DNA of 64,000 nt from Chitinophaga filiformis (GTDB taxonomy: Bacteria > Bacteroidota > Bacteroidia > Chitinophagales > Chitinophagaceae): assembly GCF_023100805.1 (NCBI RefSeq), contig NZ_CP095855.1:6117001-6181000 (forward strand). The letters are read 5' to 3'. The position numbers were made by a program, and so were the translations under genes. Of the stretch, positions 45,627 through 54,400 are shown piece after piece (position 1 is the stretch's first letter; the number at the start of each line of letters is the position of its first letter). Below the pieces are notes generated by a model. It did not search any database. It was not told where the DNA came from and saw only the letters and a program-made list of their open reading frames with translations.

Positions 45627-46126
45627 TTTCAGGGAGATTGGATTCAGTTTAAAGATAAAACTCTTTCCATAACTATATTGCTCACCCAAATTAAATAACA
45701 CAAACGTGTTATTAACGAATATAGACAGCCGGCGTAACCATCAACCAGATAAATGATAGTTGGTATCATACAGCAGAGCCTGGAATGTGATCCTTTTTTA
45801 AAAAAATCAAAACGCTGCCACAGCTGCTATAATAGTCACAAAATCGGGTAAGATAGACGTATCAAAATTACGTACAGATAAAAAGTTGATATTAGCTTTA
45901 CATCAGCTTATCAGACTGACTACAAAAAATAACTACACATTAGTTATTATTTGGTAAGTGAATATTTGGCCACCCCTCGCCTTAAAATGGCACATATTGC
46001 CACTCACACAGGTTAATATACTGATTATATAGCATCGCAAGAGCGGTGTAGTTATGAGTGACTGAATGAATAATTCAATCAAAATCTTTATACCTCAATA
46101 TTTCTTCACAAGAAAGTCTATCATTT
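45627..46126. other. Intergenic region between sigma and plus-strand cluster
   Basis: About 500 AT-rich bases with no gene. The region is divergent between the sigma gene (minus) and the HTH gene at 46127 (plus). No repeat or RNA gene recognised. Confidence 0.4.
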
Positions 46127-46516
46127 ATGAAATCGAATGTATCTACCATTAAATTAAACGCTGTTCAGGGAAATGTAATTCAGGAAAAAATCAGTTTATT
46201 ATGTAATAATGGATTTACCTGGAGAGAAATATCCGCACTGACTGACCTCCCTAAAAAATTAATTAGGCTAATCGCTAAAGGCAATTATGCGCCCAACAAG
46301 GAGGAGACCCATCGGTTAGAAAAAATTTTTGATGACACCATAGAAAGGTTGCGCATAGGCACTGAGCGTGTTACTGAAAATACCTTTCCGGAGGCTGATT
46401 TTGACGCGGAAGATCACGTATGTTACAAATTAGATGTCAAGAGTGTAACCTTATATAAAGGAACATATGATGACAAAATGATTGTTCAAATTCACGGTAT
46501 TATTCTGCATTCCTAG
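46127..46516 (+). CDS. Helix-turn-helix-like small protein
   Basis: 129 residues. The N-terminal half fits a DNA-binding helical fold (FTWREISALTDLPKKLIRLI, then AKGNYAPNKEETHRLEKIFD). The C-terminal half is beta-rich (VTLYKGTYDDKMIVQIHGII) and unassigned. The next gene (RadC-SymE) starts 63 bases downstream of its stop. Confidence 0.5.
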   Translation: MKSNVSTIKLNAVQGNVIQEKISLLCNNGFTWREISALTDLPKKLIRLIAKGNYAPNKEETHRLEKIFDDTIERLRIGTERVTENTFPEADFDAEDHVCYKLDVKSVTLYKGTYDDKMIVQIHGIILHS

Positions 46517-46579
46517 CCTTTGTTCGGCTTAACCCAGCCCGTTTTTAATCTCGACTCTTACAGTAATTGCGAATACTTT

Positions 46580-47416
46580 ATGAAAACTAAAAACTGCTGC
46601 CATCCCTCCAGCCATTTTAATATTCCTCAGGTAAAACTTTCCTATAAAACTAAGGTCAACATATCGGAACGTCCTTTTATAAGGGGATCATTAAGTGCCG
46701 GAAAGTTTTTATTATCAACCTGGGATAAAAATACACTTGAGTTGCAGGAAACATGTAGGGTAATGCTTTTGTCTCACTCACATCGAATACTCGGCATTTA
46801 TGACTCAACCATCGGAAACGGCGCTTCTTGTATTATTGATATACGTCATATTTTTGCTACTGCTTTACTGGCTAATGCTGCTGCTATTATTGTTGCACAT
46901 AATCATCCGTCAGGCAATTTGAAACCAAGCAGGGCTGACGAAGCCATTTGTAATAAATTAATTAAAGCCGGCAGATATCTGGATATTGCTGTTCTGGATT
47001 TTATAATAATTACGCGGGGCAAGTTTCTATCATTTGCTGATAATAAACTAATGGAAAGTGTCCAGATTTATGATAGTGTTTTGGATGAACAGGAAGAACA
47101 GATCTCCCGGGATTGTATTGAAAGTCAATCAGGGTTACCGGATTTGGAAGATACATCAAAGGTTACCAAACACCTGCATGAGTTAGCAACATCTGTTAAA
47201 CAGATTCCGCATTTATTAAAGGCATCACCTCGCAGTCTAAAGGTAGAACCTCATAATCGAAGAAGCCGGTCCAAATGTACATTTCGTCCCCCGCCCGGTC
47301 GTACGACCAGCAAAATAAGATTAACCGGCAATTGGCTACAGAAGTCGGGCTTTCACTGTAACAGCCGGGTATCAGTTTTACCAATGGAGCGTATGTTGAT
47401 AGTAATTCCGGAATAA
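46580..47416 (+). CDS. RadC/JAB-domain protein fused to a SymE-like domain
   Basis: 278 residues from ATG 46580 (MKTKNCCHPSSHFN), preferred over a TTG at 46520. Residues about 25-160 are a RadC-type JAB domain with AHNHPSG (H107, H109, P110, S111) and D120, preceded by ISERPFIRGSLSAG and CRVMLLSHSHRILGIY. Residues 234-278 (TSKIRLTGNWLQKSGF, then VSVLPMERMLIVIPE) match the SymE/AbrB-like fold, a toxin family first known from the E. coli SymE endonuclease-like toxin. RadC genes usually mark plasmids or integrated elements; a C-terminal SymE-like domain on them is unusual. The linker (160-230) is long and poorly conserved. Function is inferred only. Confidence 0.75.
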   Translation: MKTKNCCHPSSHFNIPQVKLSYKTKVNISERPFIRGSLSAGKFLLSTWDKNTLELQETCRVMLLSHSHRILGIYDSTIGNGASCIIDIRHIFATALLANAAAIIVAHNHPSGNLKPSRADEAICNKLIKAGRYLDIAVLDFIIITRGKFLSFADNKLMESVQIYDSVLDEQEEQISRDCIESQSGLPDLEDTSKVTKHLHELATSVKQIPHLLKASPRSLKVEPHNRRSRSKCTFRPPPGRTTSKIRLTGNWLQKSGFHCNSRVSVLPMERMLIVIPE

Positions 47417-47426
47417 AGTTACCACC

Positions 47427-47867
47427 ATGATCCGCAATCGTTGTATAGATCATCATGCAGCAGCTACAGAAGCCAGGTATTGCTTATTATGTGGTGCAGC
47501 ACTCAAGGGGCGTGCAGATAAAAAATTTTGCGACGATTACTACCGAAATGAATACAATAATACCTCACAGAAAGACACAATTCCACTTATTAAACGCATA
47601 AATCGGATCTTGAAGCGTAACCGGGATATTCTACGGGAGGCGTTGGGGAATGGCGTTAATATAGAACTTCATTTACAGGTTTTGATAGAAATGGATTTTA
47701 ATTTCAGCTATCATACCCATTTCAGACAAGATGGGTATGGTAATACAACTTTTTTTTGTTATGAGTATGCATTCAGATTATTAAGAGATAGCTGTGTAAT
47801 GATTTATAAAATAAAAAACCTCCCTTTGGAGGGAGGTGCGCTAATCAATACCAACATTCACCATTAA
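47427..47867 (+). CDS. Zinc-ribbon protein, variant with lost Cys
   Basis: 146 residues. The ribbon RYCLLCGAALKGRADKKFCD has C-x-x-C then C35 (in KFCDD), but the next residue pair is YYRN where the family usually has YCRN, so the fourth Cys is missing. The C-terminus runs ...FFCYEYAFRLLRDSCVM then IYKIKNLPLEGG, the last part encoded by a hairpin at 47818-47837; a one-base shift would give the expected earlier stop (AAA TAA). The frame may therefore read through its own terminator. Such proteins are common in Bacteroidota accessory DNA, with unknown role. Confidence 0.6.
   Translation: MIRNRCIDHHAAATEARYCLLCGAALKGRADKKFCDDYYRNEYNNTSQKDTIPLIKRINRILKRNRDILREALGNGVNIELHLQVLIEMDFNFSYHTHFRQDGYGNTTFFCYEYAFRLLRDSCVMIYKIKNLPLEGGALINTNIHH
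47818..47837 (-). terminator. Hairpin inside the 3' end of the zinc-ribbon frame
   Basis: ACCTCCC (47818-47824) pairs with GGGAGGT (47831-47837); on the minus strand it is followed by TTTTTTATTTT. It fits a terminator, possibly bidirectional, and overlaps the end of the zinc-ribbon frame. Confidence 0.6.
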
Positions 47868-48201
47868 TCATAATTAGTTTTACCATCATAGATGCTGATT
47901 AAGTCTTTATCCAACGAACCGCCTCAAAAGTTGCCGGTTGTATGGTAGTCCTGCACCATGACTGTAATGTTATTGGACGGCTCCTAAGGGAGGCCGGATT
48001 TACCGGATCATTTGGGTGGTTCAATACAAGGGAAGTACCGCTGTTCATATGTGTCCTATTTGGATTCCCCGAAATAACGGCAAACCCACTTTCTATTGAA
48101 TTTTTTAAATGTTTATCTTAGCGGCAAAAGCGTTACTTTTAGCGCTATTTTACCATATTATTTAAGTAAAATATATTTGCAATATGTTAACCTCTACAGA
48201 T
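47868..48201. other. Intergenic region before the XRE gene
   Basis: These 334 bases hold no gene that I can support. A promoter for the XRE gene must lie near 48140-48190, but none was assigned with confidence. Confidence 0.4.
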
Positions 48202-48621
48202 ATGCCAGAAAAAGTACACCATGGAAAAAACATTAAACGTTTCCGGGAGATGCTGGATATAAAACAGGAGGCTTTGGCACTTGAATTGGGAGCTGAATGG
48301 ACGCAACGAAAAATATCTTTGTTGGAACAAAAAGAAACAATAGAGCCAGAAGTGTTGCAACAGATAGCTAAGGCGTTAAAAGTACCTGTAAAGGCCATCG
48401 AGAATTTTACAGAAAATGGCGCTGTTAACTATTTCAATTCGTTTCATGATCAAAGTTTAAGTCATAGCAATGGTGCTTTTGGGGCTAGCCATTGCACTTT
48501 TAATCCGCTGGAAAAGTACATTGAAACAGTAGAAGACAATAAAAAATTATATGATGCTTTGTTGAAAGAGAAAGACGAAAAGATTGCGTTACTTGAAAGA
48601 ATACTAACCGATAGAAAATAA
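48202..48621 (+). CDS. XRE-family HTH regulator
   Basis: 139 residues from ATG 48202 (MPEKVHHGKNIKRFREMLDI); an ATG at 48184 would add 6 residues. An HTH_3 domain covers about 8-70 (IKQEALALELGAEWTQRKIS then LLEQKETIEPEVLQQIAKAL). The C-terminal part is coiled coil (KYIETVEDNKKLYDALLKEK then DEKIALLERILTDRK). It probably binds DNA as a dimer and may regulate neighbours. It is followed 39 bases later by an IS end. Confidence 0.75.
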   Translation: MPEKVHHGKNIKRFREMLDIKQEALALELGAEWTQRKISLLEQKETIEPEVLQQIAKALKVPVKAIENFTENGAVNYFNSFHDQSLSHSNGAFGASHCTFNPLEKYIETVEDNKKLYDALLKEKDEKIALLERILTDRK

Positions 48622-48703
48622 AGGAAATCGCAGTGATCATAAAAGCCGCCTTTGATGTGTAATAGTCAATATTTGATCTGACAGTACAAGGGATTTTGTA
48701 TGA

Positions 48704-49024
48704 TTAAACTGTAGCTAAAGATAACTGATTTAGTTGTTTTTCCTTCGCCAAGTGTTTAGTTGCCATAAAAGTCTCCATGGGAGTTTTACCGTAACAGTAT
48801 TTTCCGCTATGTGGCCGTTCATTGTTATAGTAATTGAGCCAACTATCTAAGTCAGTCTGCAGCTGCTCTAATGTAGTGTAAAGTCTCTTGCGGAATGCGA
48901 TAACGTAAAACTCCTCCTTTATCGTCCTATTGAGCCGTTCACATATTCCATTTGATTGAGGGCTACGAACGTGTGTTTTAGAGTGTTCTATGCCTTCTAT
49001 AGTCAGGGTATAGCTCATATTCAT
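48704..49024 (-). CDS. Transposase C-terminal part (frameshifted)
   Basis: 106 residues; real content begins near codon 5. It continues the IS481-type catalytic core: [20 protein letters not shown] then [13 protein letters not shown] and [20 protein letters not shown]. It supplies the last catalytic Glu region (E in [10 protein letters not shown]). It overlaps the N-terminal part by 47 bases in another frame, so the active enzyme needs a shift or a repair. Confidence 0.75.
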   Translation of the reverse strand: MNMSYTLTIEGIEHSKTHVRSPQSNGICERLNRTIKEEFYVIAFRKRLYTTLEQLQTDLDSWLNYYNNERPHSGKYCYGKTPMETFMATKHLAKEKQLNQLSLATV

Positions 49025-49757
49025 GATGCTCGTATTTGCCCTTATATTCGGATCCTCTATCGGTTAGGATACGTAACATAGGCACATCTTGATCTTCGAA
49101 GAAAGGCAACACCCGATCATTAAGAATGTCAGCTGCAACAATTGCATTTTTGCGATCGTAAACCTTTGCAAAAGCGATCCTGGAATAAGTATCGATGAAT
49201 GTCTGCTGATAAATACGGCCAACGCCTTTAATGCTGCCCACATAGTAGGTGTCTTGTGCTCCGAGATAGCCAGGATGCTCTGTTTCGATCTCACCATAAG
49301 CTTCTTTCTTTTCCTTTTTGCGCTCAAGTGCCATCATTTGGGCTTCCGTGAGAATAATACCTTCCTTGGCAATCTTTGCTTCCAGCGACTTTAATCTCTT
49401 ATCGAATACCTCCAGGTCGTGCCTTTGCCATACGCTACGAACACCGCCTGCAGATATAAAGATGCCTTGCTTACGAAGTTCATTGCTTACTCGCTGTTGA
49501 CCAAAGGCGGGATACTCACAAGCAAGCTTTACAACTGCATCTTCAACAAATGGTTCTACTCGATTTTTAAGAATGGGCTTAGATCGGCTGATCTCCTGAA
49601 GGGCTAATTCTCCGCCTGTATCATACATCTCTTTTATGCGATAAAAGCTGTCTCGACTGTATCCCATCACTTTACAAGCTCGAGAAACATTACCTAGATT
49701 TTCTGCTAACTTGAGCAGTCCTAACTTGGTTTTGATTAACTTGTCATTACTTTTCAT
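48978..49757 (-). CDS. IS481-type transposase, N-terminal part (frameshifted)
   Basis: 259 residues: an N-terminal HTH ([20 protein letters not shown] then [20 protein letters not shown]) and the first part of an rve/DDE core ([20 protein letters not shown] then [11 protein letters not shown], with the Asp of TDRGSE). It ends in an unrelated tail ([10 protein letters not shown]) because of a frame change near TATACCCTGAC; one extra C there explains it. Confidence 0.8.
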   Translation of the reverse strand: MKSNDKLIKTKLGLLKLAENLGNVSRACKVMGYSRDSFYRIKEMYDTGGELALQEISRSKPILKNRVEPFVEDAVVKLACEYPAFGQQRVSNELRKQGIFISAGGVRSVWQRHDLEVFDKRLKSLEAKIAKEGIILTEAQMMALERKKEKKEAYGEIETEHPGYLGAQDTYYVGSIKGVGRIYQQTFIDTYSRIAFAKVYDRKNAIVAADILNDRVLPFFEDQDVPMLRILTDRGSEYKGKYEHHEYELYPDYRRHRTL

Positions 49758-49839
49758 ATCTGACAGTTTTAAAGGGGATTAATTAGAAGTGTGGTTACTT
49801 AAAGTTAATCCCTTACTGTCAGATTAAGTCTTGACTATT

Positions 49840-50108
49840 TCATTTGATGAAAGGGGCTTTTGATTGATCTTTCTCAATTTCGAACCAAAATTTCTTCGCA
49901 CCATTAATTAATTTAATGCTAATGGCATCTAGCATTGTGGGATGGCGAAATAAAATAAACTGAAGGTGGTGAAAAATTCGAATACCATTTTCTCCCATTA
50001 CTTTACTACCACGTTTTAACAGCATCAACATTTTTTCAAGTTGGATTCCAGCTGTTCCTCTCTCCAGTTGACAGGATTAGCCTTTAATGAAATTAAGAAT
50101 TTGCGCAT
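49840..50108 (-). pseudogene. Truncated and frameshifted gene beside the IS
   Basis: From ATG 50108 the frame reads MRKFLISLKANPVNWREEQL then ESNLKK and breaks at a run of six A (plus-strand T6 at 50031-50036). One base over, the reading continues MLMLLKRGSKVMGENGIRIF then HHLQFILFRHPTMLDAISIK to a TGA that abuts the IS end at 49839. The two parts together look like one protein of about 90 residues, perhaps cut short by the IS. No family is recognised. Confidence 0.45.
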
Positions 50109-50490
50109 ATTGACTTCTTCTCAACACTTTTTTAGCACTATTGTGTACTACCTCGAAAGCCCTATCAACCTCGATAAGAGTATCTGTCAAATATTCCTGC
50201 TGACATGATGCTCTATGTTCGCAAATATACCAATGTTCAGAGACAAGACGGTCTATGGCCGCTCTTGCTTTTTTTGTCAGATACAGACCAGCTATACTTT
50301 GGCACTCTCTTACGCTTTTAAAAGCTTTTATTCCTTCGTTTCGGCATGCCTCGTAATTTGGCGTGTTTACATGTACATTATATATGATGAGCCAGGCTCC
50401 TGATAATAATTCAACCTTTCCTGAAGTGATTGTTTCCATAAACCTATATTTCGCAGAATATCGACATAATATTTTTCGGCCGTATTCCAT
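50077..50490 (-). CDS. Second half of a split hypothetical gene
   Basis: 137 residues. The credible part starts near VNTPNYEACRNEGIKAFKSV then RECQSIAGLYLTKKARAAID and runs to the end QILNFIKG. It is helical and soluble. The start in this frame overlaps the TM-containing frame upstream by 124 bases, so the two are probably one gene of about 200 residues with a frameshift in the overlap. Confidence 0.45.
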   Translation of the reverse strand: MEYGRKILCRYSAKYRFMETITSGKVELLSGAWLIIYNVHVNTPNYEACRNEGIKAFKSVRECQSIAGLYLTKKARAAIDRLVSEHWYICEHRASCQQEYLTDTLIEVDRAFEVVHNSAKKVLRRSQYAQILNFIKG

Positions 50491-50642
50491 TTCAAGGCCT
50501 GTCTACCCCACAGAAATAGAATTACAGCAGTCAACATAATTGGCAAAGGAATCCCTATGCTGGCCGCCGACTCGTTAATTTTTTGGAATCCCTGGAAAAA
50601 GCCTTTGAAACTGAGTTGAATTGTGTTTAACAACATTGACAA
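50367..50642 (-). CDS. First half of a split hypothetical gene (TM)
   Basis: 91 residues with one TM helix (IPLPIMLTAVILFLWGRQAL) after an N-terminal helix (MSMLLNTIQLSFKGFFQGFQ). The last 25 residues (VDILRNIGLWKQSLQERLNY) remain protein-like up to a stop. The following frame continues in the same direction, which suggests a broken membrane protein rather than two genes. Confidence 0.45.
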   Translation of the reverse strand: MSMLLNTIQLSFKGFFQGFQKINESAASIGIPLPIMLTAVILFLWGRQALKWNTAEKYYVDILRNIGLWKQSLQERLNYYQEPGSSYIMYM

Positions 50643-50704
50643 ATATTTTTAACTGTATGAATCTAAAATGGAGTATAGCCTTTTTGATTTGCAGCTCGGA
50701 ATCA

Positions 50705-51418
50705 TCAAAAAACATCTAAAGCAGATAATCGCTGTTTCAGTCCTTCTAACACTTGTTCATTCACCTTTGCCAGCGTTTCCAGTCGCCCAATATCTTTCTT
50801 CAGTTGTCCTATCTCGTACCTTTTTACCTGGGCCTGATCGTCGAGTTCATTCTCATCCTCGCTTCTGTCATCCGAAAGTGCGATCATCAACTGGATATCG
50901 ATTTTGTCCGGCAGGTCTATGCCGGCTTCTAAGAACTGTTTTGTTGTATCATTGTCTATTGTAAGGGCCGCCTGTTTTAATAAGTACTTGATGCAGGCCC
51001 GGGCGCCTCTATCCACGTCCATAATTTGGGTGTCAAATTGCTGTTCTGGAGTGAGATTAGTTTTTCCCTCGGCCAGTGTCGCCCTTTTAAATTCGGCGAC
51101 CGTTGAATAGAACGGATCCCTATTGTCTGGTGATAATTTTTCCAACACCTCGAGAAGATGCTCATAGCTTCTAAGTGGCTGTTTGCCTTCGGGGAAAGAC
51201 CATCGTTGCTTCCATAGCTTCAATATAACATCGAAGCATTCTACACGTGCATCCTCTTTTTTCTGTTCTGTGGCCGCCGTTTCAATTAATGCCATCTTTT
51301 CCGCCAGGTAGTGGGCCATCCATCGGGAAAGGATATCAGTGCTATCTTCCAGACCCAATTGATCAACAAGGATTTTACCCAAGTTGATAATCTGCTGTTG
51401 TTGTAGTAAGTTTTCCAT
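50705..51418 (-). CDS. Helical partner of the Avs-like gene
   Basis: 237 residues from ATG 51418 (MENLLQQQQIINLGKILVDQ). This start lies inside the end of the Avs-like gene (overlap 44 bases); the longer in-frame leader to 51547 is not credible. The protein is entirely helical, with coiled-coil ends (VKRYEIGQLKKDIGRLETLA) and no catalytic motif. Overlapping starts point to tight translational coupling, so it is likely a required partner, inhibitor or structural subunit of the large NTPase. I do not recognise the family. Confidence 0.7.
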   Translation of the reverse strand: MENLLQQQQIINLGKILVDQLGLEDSTDILSRWMAHYLAEKMALIETAATEQKKEDARVECFDVILKLWKQRWSFPEGKQPLRSYEHLLEVLEKLSPDNRDPFYSTVAEFKRATLAEGKTNLTPEQQFDTQIMDVDRGARACIKYLLKQAALTIDNDTTKQFLEAGIDLPDKIDIQLMIALSDDRSEDENELDDQAQVKRYEIGQLKKDIGRLETLAKVNEQVLEGLKQRLSALDVF

Positions 51419-54400
51419 GTTTTGATAATAAAAAGATTCTGGAAACAGGGTGTCGATATTCAGCATCTCGGCTTCGGTATTCGGCCGGGATATCTCTTCT
51501 GATGCGTACATCAAAAATAATGTCACAGTCAAAAATATCGCATACATGCTGCAGGAAAGGCAGGGTGGCTATCAGCCGCATGCCGTACTGGCCTGGCTCT
51601 TTATCTGTCGCGTCCTGGTAACTGCCCCACGTATCACATTGGAGGGCCAATTGACCAGTAGCACCATCCAGCCAATGGTTCTCAACGTTTCCCATTTCCA
51701 GTCCACATTTTCCGATAATACTATCTCCTAATTGAAAGAAAGGGTAGTCAACACGACCTGCATATGGGTCTTGTTGGTCTATACCCTTGGAAATATGATG
51801 ATCCTGCACCCATCCTTTAAGTGCAAAGGGAGCTATATCAAACTCCAGCCAGGCATCCTCATAAGCGGGCAGACCGTAATCATACGTACTTTCATATGTT
51901 GACAATGTCCGCAGAAGTGCCGAGGCTGCTGCTGTAGACACCAATGCAGAAGATATTGATACTGATTGCATTCGACTGCGGGTATTTTCCTGCCAACTTC
52001 CCTTTATTATGAGCCCCTCTTTATCTAAAAGCTGCGTTTTTAAACAGGCGAGAAAATCCTCCGTAGTAATCTCTTCCTGCCAATGTGTAAAGTCATTTTG
52101 TGCAGCCTCATTGTTGACCAGCCTTGGTGGCAATGGCGCCCTATGATCTGCCAACCACTTACCGTCTTTTCTGGTCAACCAATGCTCTGATAACCAATCT
52201 TCCAAGGGATCCTCTCCAGTTTCTTCTATTATCACTGGCATAGTTTGCAGCAGACGCCCAGCGACGACCATCAGAGCATGGTAGGATAGGTAAAACTGTA
52301 GATTGTCCGTCTTGGGATAGTTTCCATGGCTGCTCCATACTCCATCTTCAGCCGAGGAGCTTGCCCATTGAGTGCGTCTGGCGTCCTGCTTAAATGCATC
52401 TTTATTCCCTTGTGCCCATTCATTGATAACGACGTTTGCAGCTATCTGTTCAACCTGTTGTTCTGAAATACCAAATACCTTTCCCTGCGGTGCAAACCAA
52501 TAACGGTCAAAATCCCAGGCAAAATCGAATTCGATGTTATCGTCTACCCTACCCTCTTGGTGCAGATAACTATCTGTAGTGTAACGATGTGATTCAACCC
52601 TTTGACCAATTGGTCTTCCAACGTTGTTCAGCGCTTCCAGCATTTGCGCATCAAAAGTGTTGGGAAAAGACTGTTCAACAGTTAAAGCAATATCTCTTGC
52701 CGCACGTTGAATTAGAATATGATCCTGCTTTAGTGCCAGATCTGCAAAGCTTACTGCATATGAGTTGAGCAATGTAACCCGGCTCTGGCTTATCCTGGAA
52801 AGGGCTATTAACAGGTAAAGCCTTGCATGCAGATGATAAAAAACAAGCTGCTTTCCGCCGAAGGCACCAACATGGTCGCTATGCAAACACTGTATCAACG
52901 CATCTATTTCTGCGTTACAACCGAAATCTGAAAGTTTTCTTACACAATGGGCAGCACTCCATCGCTGGCTTGTTTTAGGAGCACCCAGAACCGACCATAT
53001 AAATTGAGCAATGTTTTTAGCCGCAGTGTTGGAAGGACATAGCCACTCACTCCATGGCCCATCACCAAAGTCTGGTTCGCAGTGCAGCTCAAAACGCCCG
53101 ATGGCATAATCCAGTACCTGGGTTGCCTGCTGTGCATTCAAAAGTGAAGCCACCTGTTGTGCCAAGCCAAAAAATACAGTAGCATCATTTACTTCAGAAC
53201 CACCTGCCAGGCCAGCCATGACTCCTACTTTGAGAGGTTTTGACTGTGGCTCCTTTATACCTGTCTGCTTGATGAATGTATTAAAGTTATACTCATTGGT
53301 CAGGTCATGTGCATAACGCATTCCGCAATCATGGATTACTTTTTCCCATTTTTGCTTAAAACTCACTCTATTTTGCCAGTTTGTTGGAATCAGTGAAAGA
53401 AAGGTCGACATCTCAAAGTGATTGATATGGTCACAATCCAATAATACGTTAATAAAATCCCATAGCTGCCCTTCTTTTATCCGACCGATCACTTCAGCGA
53501 AAAGTATCTTATGTCCTGTATCGTGCATAAGATTATTTGACTTGTCTAACAGCATCAAAAAGTCGTTGAGGTTGAAAAGGTCAATACCTGCAAACACTTC
53601 ATTCCAATCTATGATTTTCGGGCTGGCATTGTCAGTTGGAGTGATTTTATCGGGTGCATTATCACTGTCATGCCTAACCGTTACAGCGACTTTGTCGTGC
53701 ACGATGTCGGGGATGCCAAGAGAATGGCGCTGGCCCAACGTTGACATTTTCACCCAAGCGTCGTCCTGGACTCCTTGCTGTGATAGGAGCACTATAGCGT
53801 CATCAAAAATCTGCTGTTGTATAACCGGTGAGGGTTCATGGATTAAACAACTCTCTAGTATATGCTTAACATCATAGCCTGGAAGCAGCCGTGTCAGGGA
53901 CCAGCTGATTACGGGAGTGATGTATCCGGATTTAAGGAGTTCTATTATTAATGCCTGGAAATTGTACTCAAATCTACCAACTGCTCTGTCTCTCCACCGG
54001 CTAAGGGAAGCCAAGGCAACTGCCGGAGACATCTTAGCACAGATACTGATAGCCTCGTTGCGGCTCCAGTGTTTTTCACGGGTGACGCTATTGCCGACAA
54101 GTTCAGCACAACGGATAAAACGGTACGCCAATTCCTCCGGTATCACGCCTCCGGCAGCCTCCTTGGCGAGCGATGCGACTGCTTCCCATCGCTGCACAAG
54201 TTCGTCTCCAAACTTGGACACGATGATTATCGCCTCATTAAAATACAAGCGGGCGTCATCAATGGAGGTATTAATTACAGCGCGGGACAGTGCCACATAA
54301 TCGTCCGAAATTTCATCCTGTCCTCGTCCGGTTGCCCGCTTTACTAATTCGAACGTCGATAATTCCAAATCCTGGGCTATAGACACCAAATGTGTTGTAC

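Larger units (their letters stand above)
48661..49839 (-). mobile_element. IS with ~34-base inverted repeats (IS481-like)
   Basis: The left end starts AATAGTCAATATTTGATCTG and the right end, on the opposite strand, starts AATAGTCAAGACTTAATCTG; both continue ACAGTA...AAGGGATT with a small gap. The element is about 1.18 kb and encodes one transposase, split by a frameshift. Family by transposase type (HTH plus rve core). I saw no clear target duplication. The right end sits against the stop of the truncated gene at 49840. Confidence 0.8.
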
